A stretch of 64,000 nt of DNA from Rahnella bonaserana (GCF_019049675.1 NZ_JAFMOW010000066.1:1-64000), one strand, 5' to 3'. Shown: positions 41,574 to 50,151, numbered from the stretch's first letter. Notes: a model not told the origin generated them from the sequence alone. Made by a program: numbers and translations.

Positions 41574-42842
41574 TCAGCCCATCAGCAGGTGCGGATGCTT
41601 TAGCCGCACGCTTTGGGTCAGTGCCGCGTGGCTGACATCGCGGTCACGATTGCCCTGACGCACCTGTTGCAAAAACGCCATCAGCAGCGGATGCGGGCGC
41701 TCACGGCGTGACATCAGTTCCGGTTGCCCCTGAACGCCGAGGAAGAACGGATGATTGTCCAGCTCTGCCACCTGCGCCTGTTCCCCGCTTTCGTCGTAAC
41801 CTGTAATGCGCAATCCCGAACTTTCCAGTTCTGCCAGTAAATGCGGATTCAGATAGCGGCGCTGGTTATAGCGCAGTGTAAACTCATCACCCATTTTATT
41901 CGCCAGCAGACTGCCGCTGCGGGTGATGACAGTTTGATTCCCTGGACGCGGCTGCGCGTGTTCGGCGAGCGGCAGACCGGTTTGCAGACTGCCCAGCGTT
42001 GACGGGCCGTGCATCACCACCCGATCTTGTCCGAGCACTTTCTGGCCCAGCGCCGTCACCATCTGATGCATTCCCTGATTGATGCCCAGCACCGGCGTCC
42101 GGTTTTCCAGTGCCCAGGCGGCAGTCGCCAGCGCACTGGCCTGATGATCGCCCTGCGTTAACGTCGCTCCCGGTAAAATAATGCCATCTACGTCGTAAAG
42201 CGTGCAGTCCAGCTGGCTGCCAAGTAACGCGGCTGTCACATAAACCACCTCAATGTTCATTGCCAGTGCATCGGCGGCGTCTCCCAGTGCAGCGAGCATC
42301 GCCGGATAGCTGTCGCGCTGCTCGGCAAAATCGCCTGCCAGCGCCACGCGCAGAGTTTTTCCTGCCCGCATAACCGGCTGCGAAACTGAGCCTAACGCCC
42401 AGCGTCCGAAGGCATCGCGCCCCCAGCCGTTGCTGCGAATTTTGCCGGTCACGCAATCTTCCAGCTGAAATTTATCCTGATGGCGCACCACGGTCAGTGA
42501 CTCAATTTCAATGCTGTGTTCTGCGATTTGTGCCGCCAGACCTGCGGATAAAGGCTCACGCAATGGCACGACGATATCTTCTTTAAGTGCCCGATAAATC
42601 AGGGATTCAAGGCCAGTTTCTTCACCCGCACCGCGCCCGGTCAGGCGCTCAAGCCACACCAGTCCGCTGGTCAGTGCGTGTCCCTGTGCCGTGACGTGCT
42701 GACGGGCATTCGGGTAACGTTGTGCATCGTGACTGACGGGAAAGTGACACAGCGGCAAAGCGCGGAGTTCAGCAAGTATCGCTGCCATCGCGCCGTACAA
42801 CGCAGGTTCGGGCGTGGAGTGTGCAATAAAGGTGATGGTCAT
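41574..42842 (-). CDS. Degenerate CTP synthase-like glutamine amidotransferase
   Basis: This 422-residue protein has a C-terminal half (about 160-395) that follows the CTP synthase glutaminase domain closely. LRVALAGDFAEQRDSYPAM, DGIILPGATLTQGD, LGINQGMHQMV and ITGYDESGEQAQVAELDNHPFF can all be matched to it. The catalytic Cys of GICLGMQ is Asn255 here and the His of QFHPEF is Gln373; the Glu (375) is kept. It cannot be a normal glutaminase. The N-terminal 160 residues are unassigned. The ATG at 42842 (MTITF) is preferred; the frame extends to 42947. Its place next to the ureide genes hints at ligand sensing or another hydrolysis, but the function is unknown. Confidence 0.75.
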   Translation of the reverse strand: MTITFIAHSTPEPALYGAMAAILAELRALPLCHFPVSHDAQRYPNARQHVTAQGHALTSGLVWLERLTGRGAGEETGLESLIYRALKEDIVVPLREPLSAGLAAQIAEHSIEIESLTVVRHQDKFQLEDCVTGKIRSNGWGRDAFGRWALGSVSQPVMRAGKTLRVALAGDFAEQRDSYPAMLAALGDAADALAMNIEVVYVTAALLGSQLDCTLYDVDGIILPGATLTQGDHQASALATAAWALENRTPVLGINQGMHQMVTALGQKVLGQDRVVMHGPSTLGSLQTGLPLAEHAQPRPGNQTVITRSGSLLANKMGDEFTLRYNQRRYLNPHLLAELESSGLRITGYDESGEQAQVAELDNHPFFLGVQGQPELMSRRERPHPLLMAFLQQVRQGNRDRDVSHAALTQSVRLKHPHLLMG

Positions 42843-43054
42843 CAGGGGTCCTCTGTCAGATGTTTTTGCGGGAGTATTGAATGCAAGAATTGATCCACAC
42901 CGGGGTGTTTTTACATGCTCTGACAAAAAGAGGGCGCTGTGTCGCAAACAAGATTTTCGTCACACTTCACTGCTATAAAACGTCGCGCTGTTTAGAGCGG
43001 AACGCGCTAATGTAGCGCCGGTTGTTCTAACACCTCATTCACTAAGGAAGCATC

Positions 43055-43561
43055 ATGTCAGCATCTCTTTATGGCAGTACGGCAGCACAGTTTGTTCGTG
43101 GATTAAAGAATCTTTCAGCCTTGCTGGAAAAGGGCGCTGCATGGGCAAAAGAAAACGGAAAATCAGAAGAAGAAGTGCTGAATACCCGTCTGGCGGAAGA
43201 TATGTATCCGCTGGCACGTCAGGTGCAAATCACCAGTGATATGTCGAAAGGCGCAATTGCCCGTCTGTCGGGCGTTGCCGCACCGGCGATGGAAGATAAT
43301 GAAGTGACGTTTGCTGAGTTGCAGGAACGTATCGCCAAAACGCTGCGCTTTATCGAAAGCGTGGATGTCGCGAAACTCGAAGGCGATGAATCCCGTGAGA
43401 TCGTGGTGAAGGGCAGAAACCATGAACTGAAATTCACCGCGCACAGCTACGTCACCGTCTTTGCCGTGCCGAACTTCTATTTCCACATCACCACGGCCTA
43501 TAACATTCTGCGCCATCTGGGCGTGAACATCGGTAAAGCGGACTTTATCGGCGGCAACTAA
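43055..43561 (+). CDS. DUF1993 family protein
   Basis: This 168-residue cytosolic protein of the DUF1993 family has a predicted DinB-like four-helix bundle. Candidate metal-binding His residues lie in KFTAHSYVTVF and FYFHITTAYNILRHLGV. No function is established for the family. It is a single-gene unit with AAGGAAG before the start and a strong terminator after it, between the amidotransferase-like gene and yafV. Confidence 0.8.
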   Translation: MSASLYGSTAAQFVRGLKNLSALLEKGAAWAKENGKSEEEVLNTRLAEDMYPLARQVQITSDMSKGAIARLSGVAAPAMEDNEVTFAELQERIAKTLRFIESVDVAKLEGDESREIVVKGRNHELKFTAHSYVTVFAVPNFYFHITTAYNILRHLGVNIGKADFIGGN

Positions 43562-43583
43562 TCACACCTGTTGAATAAAAAAA

Positions 43584-43614
43584 GCCCCGGCTGAAAAGTC
43601 CGGGGCATTTTTTA
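43584..43614. terminator. Terminator between the DUF1993 gene and yafV
   Basis: GCCCCGG pairs with CCGGGGC across a nine-base loop, followed by ATTTTTTATTT and preceded by an A tract. It probably serves both converging genes. Confidence 0.9.
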
Positions 43615-43647
43615 TTTCTGACGCAAAATCTTAGTCATGTAACAATT

Positions 43648-44421
43648 TTAGTCATGCAACAAATACGTATCAGCATCGCGCCAGGCGGGGAAGGTTTCGC
43701 GGTAATCCTGTAACGCTTCCAGTGATAATTCGGCCTCAATAATCATCGCCGAACCCGGTTCTGCCCGTGACAGTTCTTCACCTTGCGGATTAATGATCAG
43801 GCTGTCGCCGCTGTAGTAATGGCCGTTATCGTCGTGGCCGACGCGGTTGCAACCGGCAACATACGCCTGATTTTCAATCGCACGGGCGGCGAGCAATGTC
43901 TGCCAGTGGCGGCTGCGCGGGGCTGGCCAGTTGGCGACATAAAGTGCCAGGTCATAATCCTGACGGTTACGCGAATATACCGGGAAACGCAGGTCGTAAC
44001 AGACTTGCGGCAAAATACGCCAGCCGCGCCATTCGACGATTTCACGACGTTTGCCTGGCACATAATAATTATGTTCGCCCGCCATGCGGAACAGGTGACG
44101 TTTATCGTAAAAATGCACTTTGCCCTGTGGCTCAACCAGCAGGAAACGGTTCACCGCGCCTTCCGTGGTGCTCAGCGCCACACTGCCGCCAATCATCGCG
44201 CCGAGTTGTGTCGCCCAGTGTTGCAGCCACTGCACCACGCGCGACTCAGGCAGCGCGCTGCCCGGTGCCTGCATGGCAAAACCGGTGGTGAACATTTCCG
44301 GCAACACAATCAGGTCACGGCCGGTCAGCGCACCCAGCAGACCGTCGAAATGCGCGAGATTCGCCTCGCCGTCCAGCCATACCAGAGGCTGTTGCAGTAC
44401 GGACAGTTTTAAAGTTGACAC
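43648..44421 (-). CDS. yafV: Omega-amidase (nitrilase family)
   Basis: This 257-residue nitrilase-superfamily enzyme has the Glu-Lys-Cys triad in VLPEMFTTGF, YDKRHLF and VCYDLRFP. YafV-type proteins hydrolyse alpha-ketoglutaramate and alpha-ketosuccinamate, the by-products of glutamine and asparagine transaminases. The adjacent mtnE-like aminotransferase would produce those amides, so the pair makes biochemical sense. The GTG at 44421 is chosen: GGAGCG lies upstream, and the start overlaps the aminotransferase stop by 13 bases. An ATG at 44469 is deep inside that gene. Confidence 0.9.
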   Translation of the reverse strand: MSTLKLSVLQQPLVWLDGEANLAHFDGLLGALTGRDLIVLPEMFTTGFAMQAPGSALPESRVVQWLQHWATQLGAMIGGSVALSTTEGAVNRFLLVEPQGKVHFYDKRHLFRMAGEHNYYVPGKRREIVEWRGWRILPQVCYDLRFPVYSRNRQDYDLALYVANWPAPRSRHWQTLLAARAIENQAYVAGCNRVGHDDNGHYYSGDSLIINPQGEELSRAEPGSAMIIEAELSLEALQDYRETFPAWRDADTYLLHD

Positions 44422-45569
44422 AGGCGCTCCGCGGCAGCGTCCAGCGTGGCTTCCCGTTTGGCAAAGCACAGCCGGATCAGTTTGTGTGGGAAAGGCGCGG
44501 CGCAGAATACCGACATCGGAATGGCCGCCACGCCCACATGTTCAGTCAGCCAGTGGCAGAATGCAACGTCGTCTAAATCGGACACGTCGCTGTAATCGAC
44601 CAGCAGGAAATAGGTGCCCTGACTGGGTAACACTTTCAGACGGCTGTTCGCCAGTCCCTGCGCCAAACGGTCGCGCTTGGCCTGATAAAAGGCCGGTAAT
44701 TCCTGCCAGTGTTCAGGCGCTTCACGCAGCATATCCGCCAGCGCCAGCTGAACCGGTGTGGTGATGGAGAAGGTCAGATACTGATGAACCTTACGCAGTT
44801 CGGCGCTGATAATCGCCGGTGCGATGCAGTAACCCACGCGCCAGCCGGTCATGTGATAGGTCTTGCCGAACGATGACACCGCAATGGCGCGCTGACGCAG
44901 CTCGGGATGACGCAGCACGCTGGCGTGGCCTTGCGGCGCGAAGCAGATGTGCTCGTACACTTCATCGCTCAGCACGAAAATGTGCTTATCCGCAATGGTC
45001 TGCCAGAGTTGTTCGACGTCGCTGTCGCTCCAGACCGTGGCCGACGGATTATGCGGCGTGTTGATGATCACCAGCTTCGTGCGGTCAGTGATCTGATCGG
45101 CGAATTCCGCCCAGTTCACTTTAAATTCCGGCGGTTGTAGCTGAATGCGTTTCATCACGCCGCCCGCCAGTTCCACCGCCGGGGCATAGCAGTCATAGCT
45201 CGGATCAAAAGCGATCACTTCATCACCTTTCGATACCAGCGCGGTGATGGCGATATACAGCGATTCTGTCGCGCCCGCCGTGATGGTGATGTCGGTGCTG
45301 GCGTCCGGCGCATAGCCGTAAATCTGTTCTGTTTTCGCGGCAATCGCTTCACGCAGTGGCGCCGTGCCGGTCATCGGGGCGTACTGGTTCGAACCCTGAC
45401 TGACGTGATACGCCAGACGATCCCGAAGATATTGCGGACCGTCGAAATCAGGAAAACCCTGCGACAGGTTAATCGCATTGTGTTTCTGCGCCAGAGCACT
45501 CATTTGGGTGAAAATTGTGGTGCCTAAGGCAGGAAGTTTACTTTCGGGGATCAATGCTGCTGTGCTCAT
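44409..45569 (-). CDS. mtnE: Methionine/KMTB aminotransferase (MtnE/YbdL)
   Basis: This 386-residue fold type I aminotransferase has the PLP Lys in SSFGKTYHMTGWRVGY and PHNPSATVW in the middle. It is closest to E. coli YbdL, a methionine-preferring transaminase. Here it is divergent from mtnB, so it likely performs the last step of methionine salvage, 2-keto-4-methylthiobutyrate to methionine, with glutamine as donor. It overlaps the omega-amidase gene, which would remove the resulting keto-amide. MetJ-type boxes lie in the shared upstream region. Confidence 0.87.
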   Translation of the reverse strand: MSTAALIPESKLPALGTTIFTQMSALAQKHNAINLSQGFPDFDGPQYLRDRLAYHVSQGSNQYAPMTGTAPLREAIAAKTEQIYGYAPDASTDITITAGATESLYIAITALVSKGDEVIAFDPSYDCYAPAVELAGGVMKRIQLQPPEFKVNWAEFADQITDRTKLVIINTPHNPSATVWSDSDVEQLWQTIADKHIFVLSDEVYEHICFAPQGHASVLRHPELRQRAIAVSSFGKTYHMTGWRVGYCIAPAIISAELRKVHQYLTFSITTPVQLALADMLREAPEHWQELPAFYQAKRDRLAQGLANSRLKVLPSQGTYFLLVDYSDVSDLDDVAFCHWLTEHVGVAAIPMSVFCAAPFPHKLIRLCFAKREATLDAAAERLCQL

Positions 45570-45667
45570 GGCGGGTCAATACTCCTGGACCGTTGACCTG
45601 ACAGGCGTCAGGTGTGCAAATAGCGATGTTGCTGACAATATAACACGATGTTAATATTTGGCAATCG

Positions 45668-45691
45668 AGACGCTTAGATGGCTAAATGCCA
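45668..45691. promoter_or_regulatory. MetJ-type boxes between mtnE and mtnB
   Basis: AGACGCTT and AGATGGCT stand head to tail (45668-45683), each matching AGACGTCT at six of eight positions, and are followed by a weak AAATGCCA. Tandem 8-base boxes are how MetJ with S-adenosylmethionine represses methionine genes. Confidence 0.6.
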
Positions 45692-45776
45692 ATTCGGTCT
45701 AAGGCACTACACTTTTTATATATCGCTATTTTCACCCCAAACTCCGTCCCTCAACGCACCGTTTTTCAGGATAAAG

Positions 45777-46391
45777 ATGACAGAAAATTTGCAACTGGGC
45801 GCGCTGCTGGCGGCCTGTCACTGGATTGGTCAGAAGGGCTGGAGCCCGGCGACGGGCGGTAATATGTCTGTTCGCGAAGGCGATGCCCATTGCCTGATCA
45901 CCGAATCAGGGAAAGACAAAGGCTCACTGACTGCAGATGATTTCCTGCTGGTGGCGCTGGAAAGCGGTCTTGCGCCGGGCGGTCGTCGTCCGTCTGCGGA
46001 AACCGGGCTGCACACGATGCTGTATTCCCGCTATCCTGAAACAGGCGCGGTGCTGCATACCCATTCGGTCAATTCGACCGTGTTATCGCGGGTTGAGCGC
46101 AGCGGCGCGCTGGTGCTGGAAGGCTACGAGATGCAGAAATCGCTCAGCGGCCAGACCTCGCACCTCGATCAGGTGGTGATCCCTATTTTCGACAACAGCC
46201 AGGATATTCCTGCGCTGGCGCAGAAAATTATTGCGTCTTCAGAGCATGCGCCGTTGCAGTATGGTTTTCTGCTGCGCGGTCACGGGCTGACTTGCTGGGG
46301 ACGGGATGTGGCTGAAGCACGCCGCCATCTGGAAGGGCTGGAATTCCTGTTCCAGTGTGAACTGCAACGTCGCCTGCTGGAGGCCAAATGA
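45777..46391 (+). CDS. mtnB: Methylthioribulose-1-phosphate dehydratase
   Basis: This 204-residue class II aldolase-fold dehydratase has zinc-binding [10 protein letters not shown] and a third His in RGHGLTCWG. It converts 5-methylthioribulose-1-phosphate to 2,3-diketo-5-methylthiopentyl-1-phosphate. The ATG at 45777 is supported by AGGA upstream; the frame continues up to 45678, but that part overlaps the MetJ boxes. It overlaps mtnC as ATGA. Confidence 0.94.
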   Translation: MTENLQLGALLAACHWIGQKGWSPATGGNMSVREGDAHCLITESGKDKGSLTADDFLLVALESGLAPGGRRPSAETGLHTMLYSRYPETGAVLHTHSVNSTVLSRVERSGALVLEGYEMQKSLSGQTSHLDQVVIPIFDNSQDIPALAQKIIASSEHAPLQYGFLLRGHGLTCWGRDVAEARRHLEGLEFLFQCELQRRLLEAK

Positions 46392-47074
46392 TTCGCGCCA
46401 TTGTCACTGATATTGAAGGTACCACTACAGATATCCGTTTTGTGCATCAGGTGTTATTCCCTTATGCCCGCCAGCGTCTGGCGGAATTCCTTCGCCATGA
46501 GCATGAACAGCCGGACGTCGCGGCAGCGCTGGATGCCTTACGCACTGAAATCGACCGGCCACAGGCCAGCATCGAAGCGCTGATCGAACAGCTTTTTACC
46601 TACATGGACAACGACGTGAAATCGACGTCGCTGAAAGTTTTGCAGGGCATCATCTGGCGTACCGGTTATGAGAATGGCGATTTTCGCGGGCATCTTTATG
46701 ACGACGTCGCGCCGCAACTGGAAGCGTGGAAAGCCGAAGGCCTGCAACTTTGCGTGTATTCCTCCGGTTCGGTGGACGCGCAGAAACTGTTGTTTGGTTA
46801 CAGCGATGCCGGTGATTTAACGCCACTGTTCAGCGGATATTTCGACACCCGCGTCGGTGCCAAGCGTGAAACAGAGTCGTATCAGAACATCGCCGAGCAA
46901 CTGATATTGCCGCCGCAGGATTTACTGTTTTTATCGGACATCCGTCAGGAACTGGATGCCGCGCGCCTGGCGGGCTGGCATACCTGTCAGCTGATCCGCG
47001 ATGACGCTGACGAACTCAGCGACCACCTGCAGGTTAATCGTTTTGATCAGATAGCCTTAGAAGCATTCTTATAA
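46388..47074 (+). CDS. mtnC: Enolase-phosphatase E1
   Basis: This 228-residue HAD-superfamily enzyme has the nucleophile motif DIEGTTT at residues 8-14, SSGSVDAQ (motif II) and [13 protein letters not shown] near the end. It enolises and dephosphorylates the MtnB product to give acireductone. Overlap with mtnB and a short gap to mtnD mark the mtnBCD operon. Confidence 0.95.
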   Translation: MIRAIVTDIEGTTTDIRFVHQVLFPYARQRLAEFLRHEHEQPDVAAALDALRTEIDRPQASIEALIEQLFTYMDNDVKSTSLKVLQGIIWRTGYENGDFRGHLYDDVAPQLEAWKAEGLQLCVYSSGSVDAQKLLFGYSDAGDLTPLFSGYFDTRVGAKRETESYQNIAEQLILPPQDLLFLSDIRQELDAARLAGWHTCQLIRDDADELSDHLQVNRFDQIALEAFL

Positions 47075-47085
47075 GAGGGTTGACC

Positions 47086-47631
47086 ATGAGTGCATTAACG
47101 ATTTTTAGTGACCAGGATCCTTCCGCACCGGTGTGGGAAAGCCGGGACGGCGACGCTATTGCCGCTGAACTGAGCAAAATTGATGTACGTTTCGAGCGCT
47201 GGCAGGCCGACCGCGATTTAGGCGCGAACCCGCAGCCGCAGGACGTGATTGCCGCTTATCAGCATGAAATCGACAAGCTGGTCGAAGAGAAGGGTTACCA
47301 GAGCTGGGATGTGATCAGCATGCGTCCGGACAACGAACAGCGCGACGTGCTGCGCACAAAATTCCTTTCCGAACATACACATGGTGAAGATGAAGTGCGT
47401 TTCTTTGTCGAAGGCGCCGGGCTGTTTTGCCTGCATCTGAACGGTAAGATCTTCCAGATCCTGTGCGAGAAGAACGATCTGATCTCTGTACCGGCCAACA
47501 CCCGCCACTGGTTTGATATGGGCGGTTCCCCGTCGTTTACGGCGATCCGTGTATTCGACAATCCTGAAGGGTGGGTGGCGCATTTCACGGGCGATAAGAT
47601 TGCCGATGCGTATCCGAGGATGGGTGAATAA
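47086..47631 (+). CDS. mtnD: Acireductone dioxygenase
   Basis: This 181-residue cupin has the metal ligands in [12 protein letters not shown] (His-x-His-x4-Glu) and a last His in NTRHWFDMG. With iron it makes the keto acid precursor of methionine plus formate; with nickel it makes an off-pathway product. The ATG at 47086 is preferred to an upstream TTG. A strong terminator follows 20 bases after the stop. Confidence 0.95.
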   Translation: MSALTIFSDQDPSAPVWESRDGDAIAAELSKIDVRFERWQADRDLGANPQPQDVIAAYQHEIDKLVEEKGYQSWDVISMRPDNEQRDVLRTKFLSEHTHGEDEVRFFVEGAGLFCLHLNGKIFQILCEKNDLISVPANTRHWFDMGGSPSFTAIRVFDNPEGWVAHFTGDKIADAYPRMGE

Positions 47632-47651
47632 GGTTTGCGTACTGCAGAAAC

Positions 47652-47679
47652 AAAAAAACCACCAGAAGGTGGTTTTTTT
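47652..47679. terminator. Bidirectional terminator after mtnBCD
   Basis: AAAAAAACCACC pairs perfectly with GGTGGTTTTTTT around an AGAA loop. Confidence 0.93.
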
Positions 47680-47726
47680 GTGCTGGTCAGGTTAGCGGCC
47701 TTTCCAGCGGGCTTCGTTACTGATGT

Positions 47727-47890
47727 AACGCAAGCGCAACCCAGCCAAAATATAGTCTGCTTTCTGAACAATTTTGTCAAGCTGGCCGACAACAAGAGTA
47801 TGATTGTGGCGGCCCTTTACGCCGTCTTAGCAAACGGGCACCGGTTTCAGAAAAGGATGTCCAATGACCGTCAACGCAGGCGCAACCCAG
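47727..47890. repeat. Pair of 18-base direct repeats
   Basis: AACGCAAGCGCAACCCAG (47727-47744) and AACGCAGGCGCAACCCAG (47873-47890) differ at one base and start 146 bases apart. They lie in the non-coding stretch between the mtnD terminator and the small open frame at 47956. Nothing else recognisable was seen between them. Confidence 0.6.
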
Positions 47891-47932
47891 TGCTTGTTTT
47901 CACGGAGATATCACCGGTGGTGTTGACGTGAA

Positions 47933-47952
47933 GCGGTCTTTGCAAGGACCGC
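47933..47952 (+). promoter_or_regulatory. Hairpin covering the Shine-Dalgarno of the small ORF
   Basis: GCGGTCTT pairs with AGGACCGC (one G-T pair) around a TGCA loop. The right arm includes the AAGGA ribosome-binding sequence, four bases before the ATG at 47956, so translation may be blocked when the hairpin is folded. Confidence 0.5.
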
Positions 47953-47955
47953 ACA

Positions 47956-48075
47956 ATGAAAGGGTACATCTGTATCTTTCTCGTTGTCACCGGCGCGACG
48001 CTGACACAAGGGAAGGGGAGCTGGAGCATTTCCAACAACTCTCTTAATGTGATCATTAACGCACCGGGCAAGTAA
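47956..48075 (+). CDS. Candidate small secreted peptide (39 residues)
   Basis: This short open frame begins MKGYICIFLVVTGATLTQG, with a Lys, a hydrophobic core and small residues as in a signal peptide. It ends with a serine/asparagine-rich part, SWSISNNSLNVIINAPGK. AAGGA lies ten bases before the ATG and a bidirectional terminator follows at once, so the unit is complete. It converges on the DUF799/DUF4810/CsgG-like lipoprotein operon. No family is recognised. The mature tail faintly recalls amyloid-type Asn/Ser-rich repeats, which is speculative. Confidence 0.5.
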   Translation: MKGYICIFLVVTGATLTQGKGSWSISNNSLNVIINAPGK

Positions 48076-48079
48076 GCCA

Positions 48080-48107
48080 GAAAGCCGTCCCGCAAGGGAC
48101 GGCTTTC
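48080..48107. terminator. Bidirectional terminator between the small ORF and the lipoprotein operon
   Basis: GAAAGCCGTCCC pairs perfectly with GGGACGGCTTTC around GCAA. The T tract is short (CTTTCTTC). Confidence 0.88.
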
Positions 48108-48116
48108 TTCAGGCCT

Positions 48117-48776
48117 TTAACGCATTGCCTGCTTACCATAATTCGGTGAGCGTGGGCCGTACAGCAGGCCGTCGGTCTGAGATGCACTCAGCAGACGGTA
48201 GCTGGTGAGCCCGGCGATATCATGACCTTTGTCGGAAATCGTGCTGGAGATTTGCTTCACCGCAGCCTGAACCAGCATGCCGATGATCCCGCCGTTGTTG
48301 TTGTCATTTTCGCTGTCAGAGGCAGTGGCGTTACCTGTCCACAGCACTTTGCCATTGCGTAAATCCACCAGTTTGGCATTAGCGGTGACACGGGTTTCGC
48401 TGGAAACCACCATGTAGCTGCTGCCGTAACTGGTGATATCAATGTAAAGCGCGGCATCAGCACCGAAAATTTCACGCAGTTTGGCGGCGCTGACTGCACG
48501 GATATCTTCCGCACCGGTTATGCCGTTCTGCTTGAAGGTTTCCTCAACGACAGCCACCGGGAAGACATAGAAGCCGTCTTCTGCCAGCGGTGCCGTGACA
48601 GTTGAAAGCATGCTGTGGCTGGCGTTCACATCCGGTGAATGGTTCACCGGTGGCAGCACCAGAATCGACCGCGGCTTGCTCTCTTTAAACGCCGTGTAAT
48701 CGTAAGACGCTTTTTTCGCACAGCCTGTCAGCAGCAACGTCAGCACCATACCGGTCAGCAGGAATAAACGTTTCAT
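48117..48776 (-). CDS. DUF799 (GNA1162-type) outer-membrane lipoprotein
   Basis: This 219-residue lipoprotein has the lipobox LLTGC near residue 19 and the DUF799 pattern RSILVLPPVNHSPDVNA, followed by FGADAALYIDITSYG and a beta-rich domain. It is the last gene of a three-lipoprotein operon with DUF4810 and CsgG-like partners. This trio recurs in gammaproteobacteria and is thought to form an outer-membrane complex, but its substrate is unknown. Its start overlaps the stop of the preceding gene by 4 bases. Confidence 0.85.
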   Translation of the reverse strand: MKRLFLLTGMVLTLLLTGCAKKASYDYTAFKESKPRSILVLPPVNHSPDVNASHSMLSTVTAPLAEDGFYVFPVAVVEETFKQNGITGAEDIRAVSAAKLREIFGADAALYIDITSYGSSYMVVSSETRVTANAKLVDLRNGKVLWTGNATASDSENDNNNGGIIGMLVQAAVKQISSTISDKGHDIAGLTSYRLLSASQTDGLLYGPRSPNYGKQAMR

Positions 48777-49150
48777 TTAACTCTCCCTTTATTTTTCAGC
48801 AGGAAATCCATGTAGGTTGCTGACTCCGGAAATAAACTTTTCTCAGTGTTAAATTCCTGGAATGCCAGATCGGTATGACCGGTATTGGCATAAAGTAATC
48901 CGAGTTGCGCGTGCAGGCCTGGAGGAACGGCTTTACTGGTGGCACGGGATTTTTCAATCGACTCTTTCAATGACGCGATTTGCTCTTCCGGTCCGACTTT
49001 GTCGCCCTGATAATACTGGTAAACGGTCTTCTGATAGTTATCCCAGTTATATAATGATTTGTCAGCCTGTTTTGCGCAGCCCGCTAATAATAACGCTAAG
49101 GTAACAAGGCCGACTTTTATCACGGCACTTCGGGTTTTACATAATGTCAT
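48773..49150 (-). CDS. DUF4810 lipoprotein
   Basis: This 125-residue lipoprotein has the lipobox LLAGC near residue 25. The short mature part has LYNWDNYQKTVYQYYQG and a TPR-like helical C terminus (GLHAQLGLLYANTGHTDLAFQEFNTEKSLFPES). It is the middle gene of the CsgG/DUF4810/DUF799 operon, 18 bases after the CsgG-like gene. It probably acts as an accessory factor of the pore-like CsgG partner, by analogy with CsgE/CsgF, but this is inference. Confidence 0.83.
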   Translation of the reverse strand: MTLCKTRSAVIKVGLVTLALLLAGCAKQADKSLYNWDNYQKTVYQYYQGDKVGPEEQIASLKESIEKSRATSKAVPPGLHAQLGLLYANTGHTDLAFQEFNTEKSLFPESATYMDFLLKNKGRVK

Positions 49151-49168
49151 TTTAGAATATCCGTATTA

Positions 49169-49840
49169 TTAATTAGCCGGACGCCATGCGCCGCTTTCGA
49201 TTCCATTCACCAGATTATTCACTGCTTCGCGGATCGCTAAATCCAGCACTTTACCGTTTAACGTGGAGTCATAACTGGCGGTGCCGCCGAAACCAATAAT
49301 TTCACGGTTGGACAGGGAATATTCGCCTGCGCCCTGAGAGGAATACACCACTTCAGAGGTCTGGACGTTGACCACATTCAGGCTAACTTTGGCATACGCA
49401 ATTTGCTGCTTACCGCGGCCGAGGATCCCCCACAGCTGGTTGTCGCCGACTTCTTTACGGCCAAATTCAGTCACATCACCGGTGATGACGTAGTTAGCCC
49501 CTTTCAGCGTTTGTGCCTGCCCTTTAATTCCGGCTTCTTCTTTAATTTCCGCCATATTCGTGCGGTCTAAAACATTGAAGCGGCCAGTTTGTTGCAGGTC
49601 TGTAACCAGAATAGTTTTAGACTGATTGCCCAGACGATCAACGCCGTCGGAGAAAATACCACTCATATAGCTGGAGCGATTATCGAATTTGCCGACAGAA
49701 ATCGGACTGCGGGGGCCGTTATATTGCGTGTTATAAGAAGCGACTTTCTGAACTTCTACTGTGCGGGATGATTCTGTAGCGCACCCTGATAATGTGCCTG
49801 CCGCAATCATGGCCGACAAAATGAAAACTGATTTCCTCAT
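49169..49840 (-). CDS. CsgG-family outer-membrane lipoprotein
   Basis: This 223-residue lipoprotein of the CsgG/HfaB family has the lipobox LSGC near residue 20. The CsgG core includes GVDRLGNQSKTILVTDLQQTGRFNVLDR, ANYVITGDVTEFG and a C-terminal domain ending GKVLDLAIREAVNNLVNGI. CsgG forms the outer-membrane channel for curli subunits; this protein is shorter (CsgG is about 277 residues) and no csgA, csgB, csgE or csgF is nearby. It is the first gene of the operon, behind an AT-rich leader. Confidence 0.85.
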   Translation of the reverse strand: MRKSVFILSAMIAAGTLSGCATESSRTVEVQKVASYNTQYNGPRSPISVGKFDNRSSYMSGIFSDGVDRLGNQSKTILVTDLQQTGRFNVLDRTNMAEIKEEAGIKGQAQTLKGANYVITGDVTEFGRKEVGDNQLWGILGRGKQQIAYAKVSLNVVNVQTSEVVYSSQGAGEYSLSNREIIGFGGTASYDSTLNGKVLDLAIREAVNNLVNGIESGAWRPAN

Positions 49841-50151
49841 GTTACTATTCCTTGTCCATTTAATGTCTTATTAACGGGCAAAAGCAGCCCGTGCCAAATT
49901 AAATTAATTTGGTTTAATGTCGTTCCAATAGGTTGATGCGGATATTTCACTTAAAAACGATGAATTATCTCAATAGCCATTTTTATTCTTTTCAGTTACG
50001 GAATACCGGCTCTGAAAGAGAATAAAATTTAAAATTGGCTAAAAATAATCCTAACAGATATTGCTTTTCGATTTCCTTACATTTTTGGGATTTTCTTATC
50101 ATCAGCTCAAAAAAACAGCGCCCGCAGACGCCGCATTATTTATTGGAGGGA
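49841..50151. promoter_or_regulatory. AT-rich leader of the CsgG-like operon
   Basis: No gene was seen. The stretch is AT-rich and contains the 19-base inverted repeat CCAAATTAAATTAATTTGG (49894-49912). It also has a small CGGGC/GCCCG hairpin at 49876-49892. Promoters for the minus-strand lipoprotein operon should lie here; mtnA, on the same strand, ends at its right edge without an obvious terminator. Confidence 0.5.

Noticed and set aside
43896-44764. Overlapping plus-strand frames of 131-214 codons opposite yafV and mtnE
   Set aside because: They are rich in Arg, Pro, Ser and His, lie antisense to two well-supported enzymes and match no known family.
47635-47931. A 98-codon plus-strand frame after mtnD
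   Set aside because: It starts by reading through the mtnD terminator stem, has no ribosome site, and is mostly unstructured low-complexity translation.
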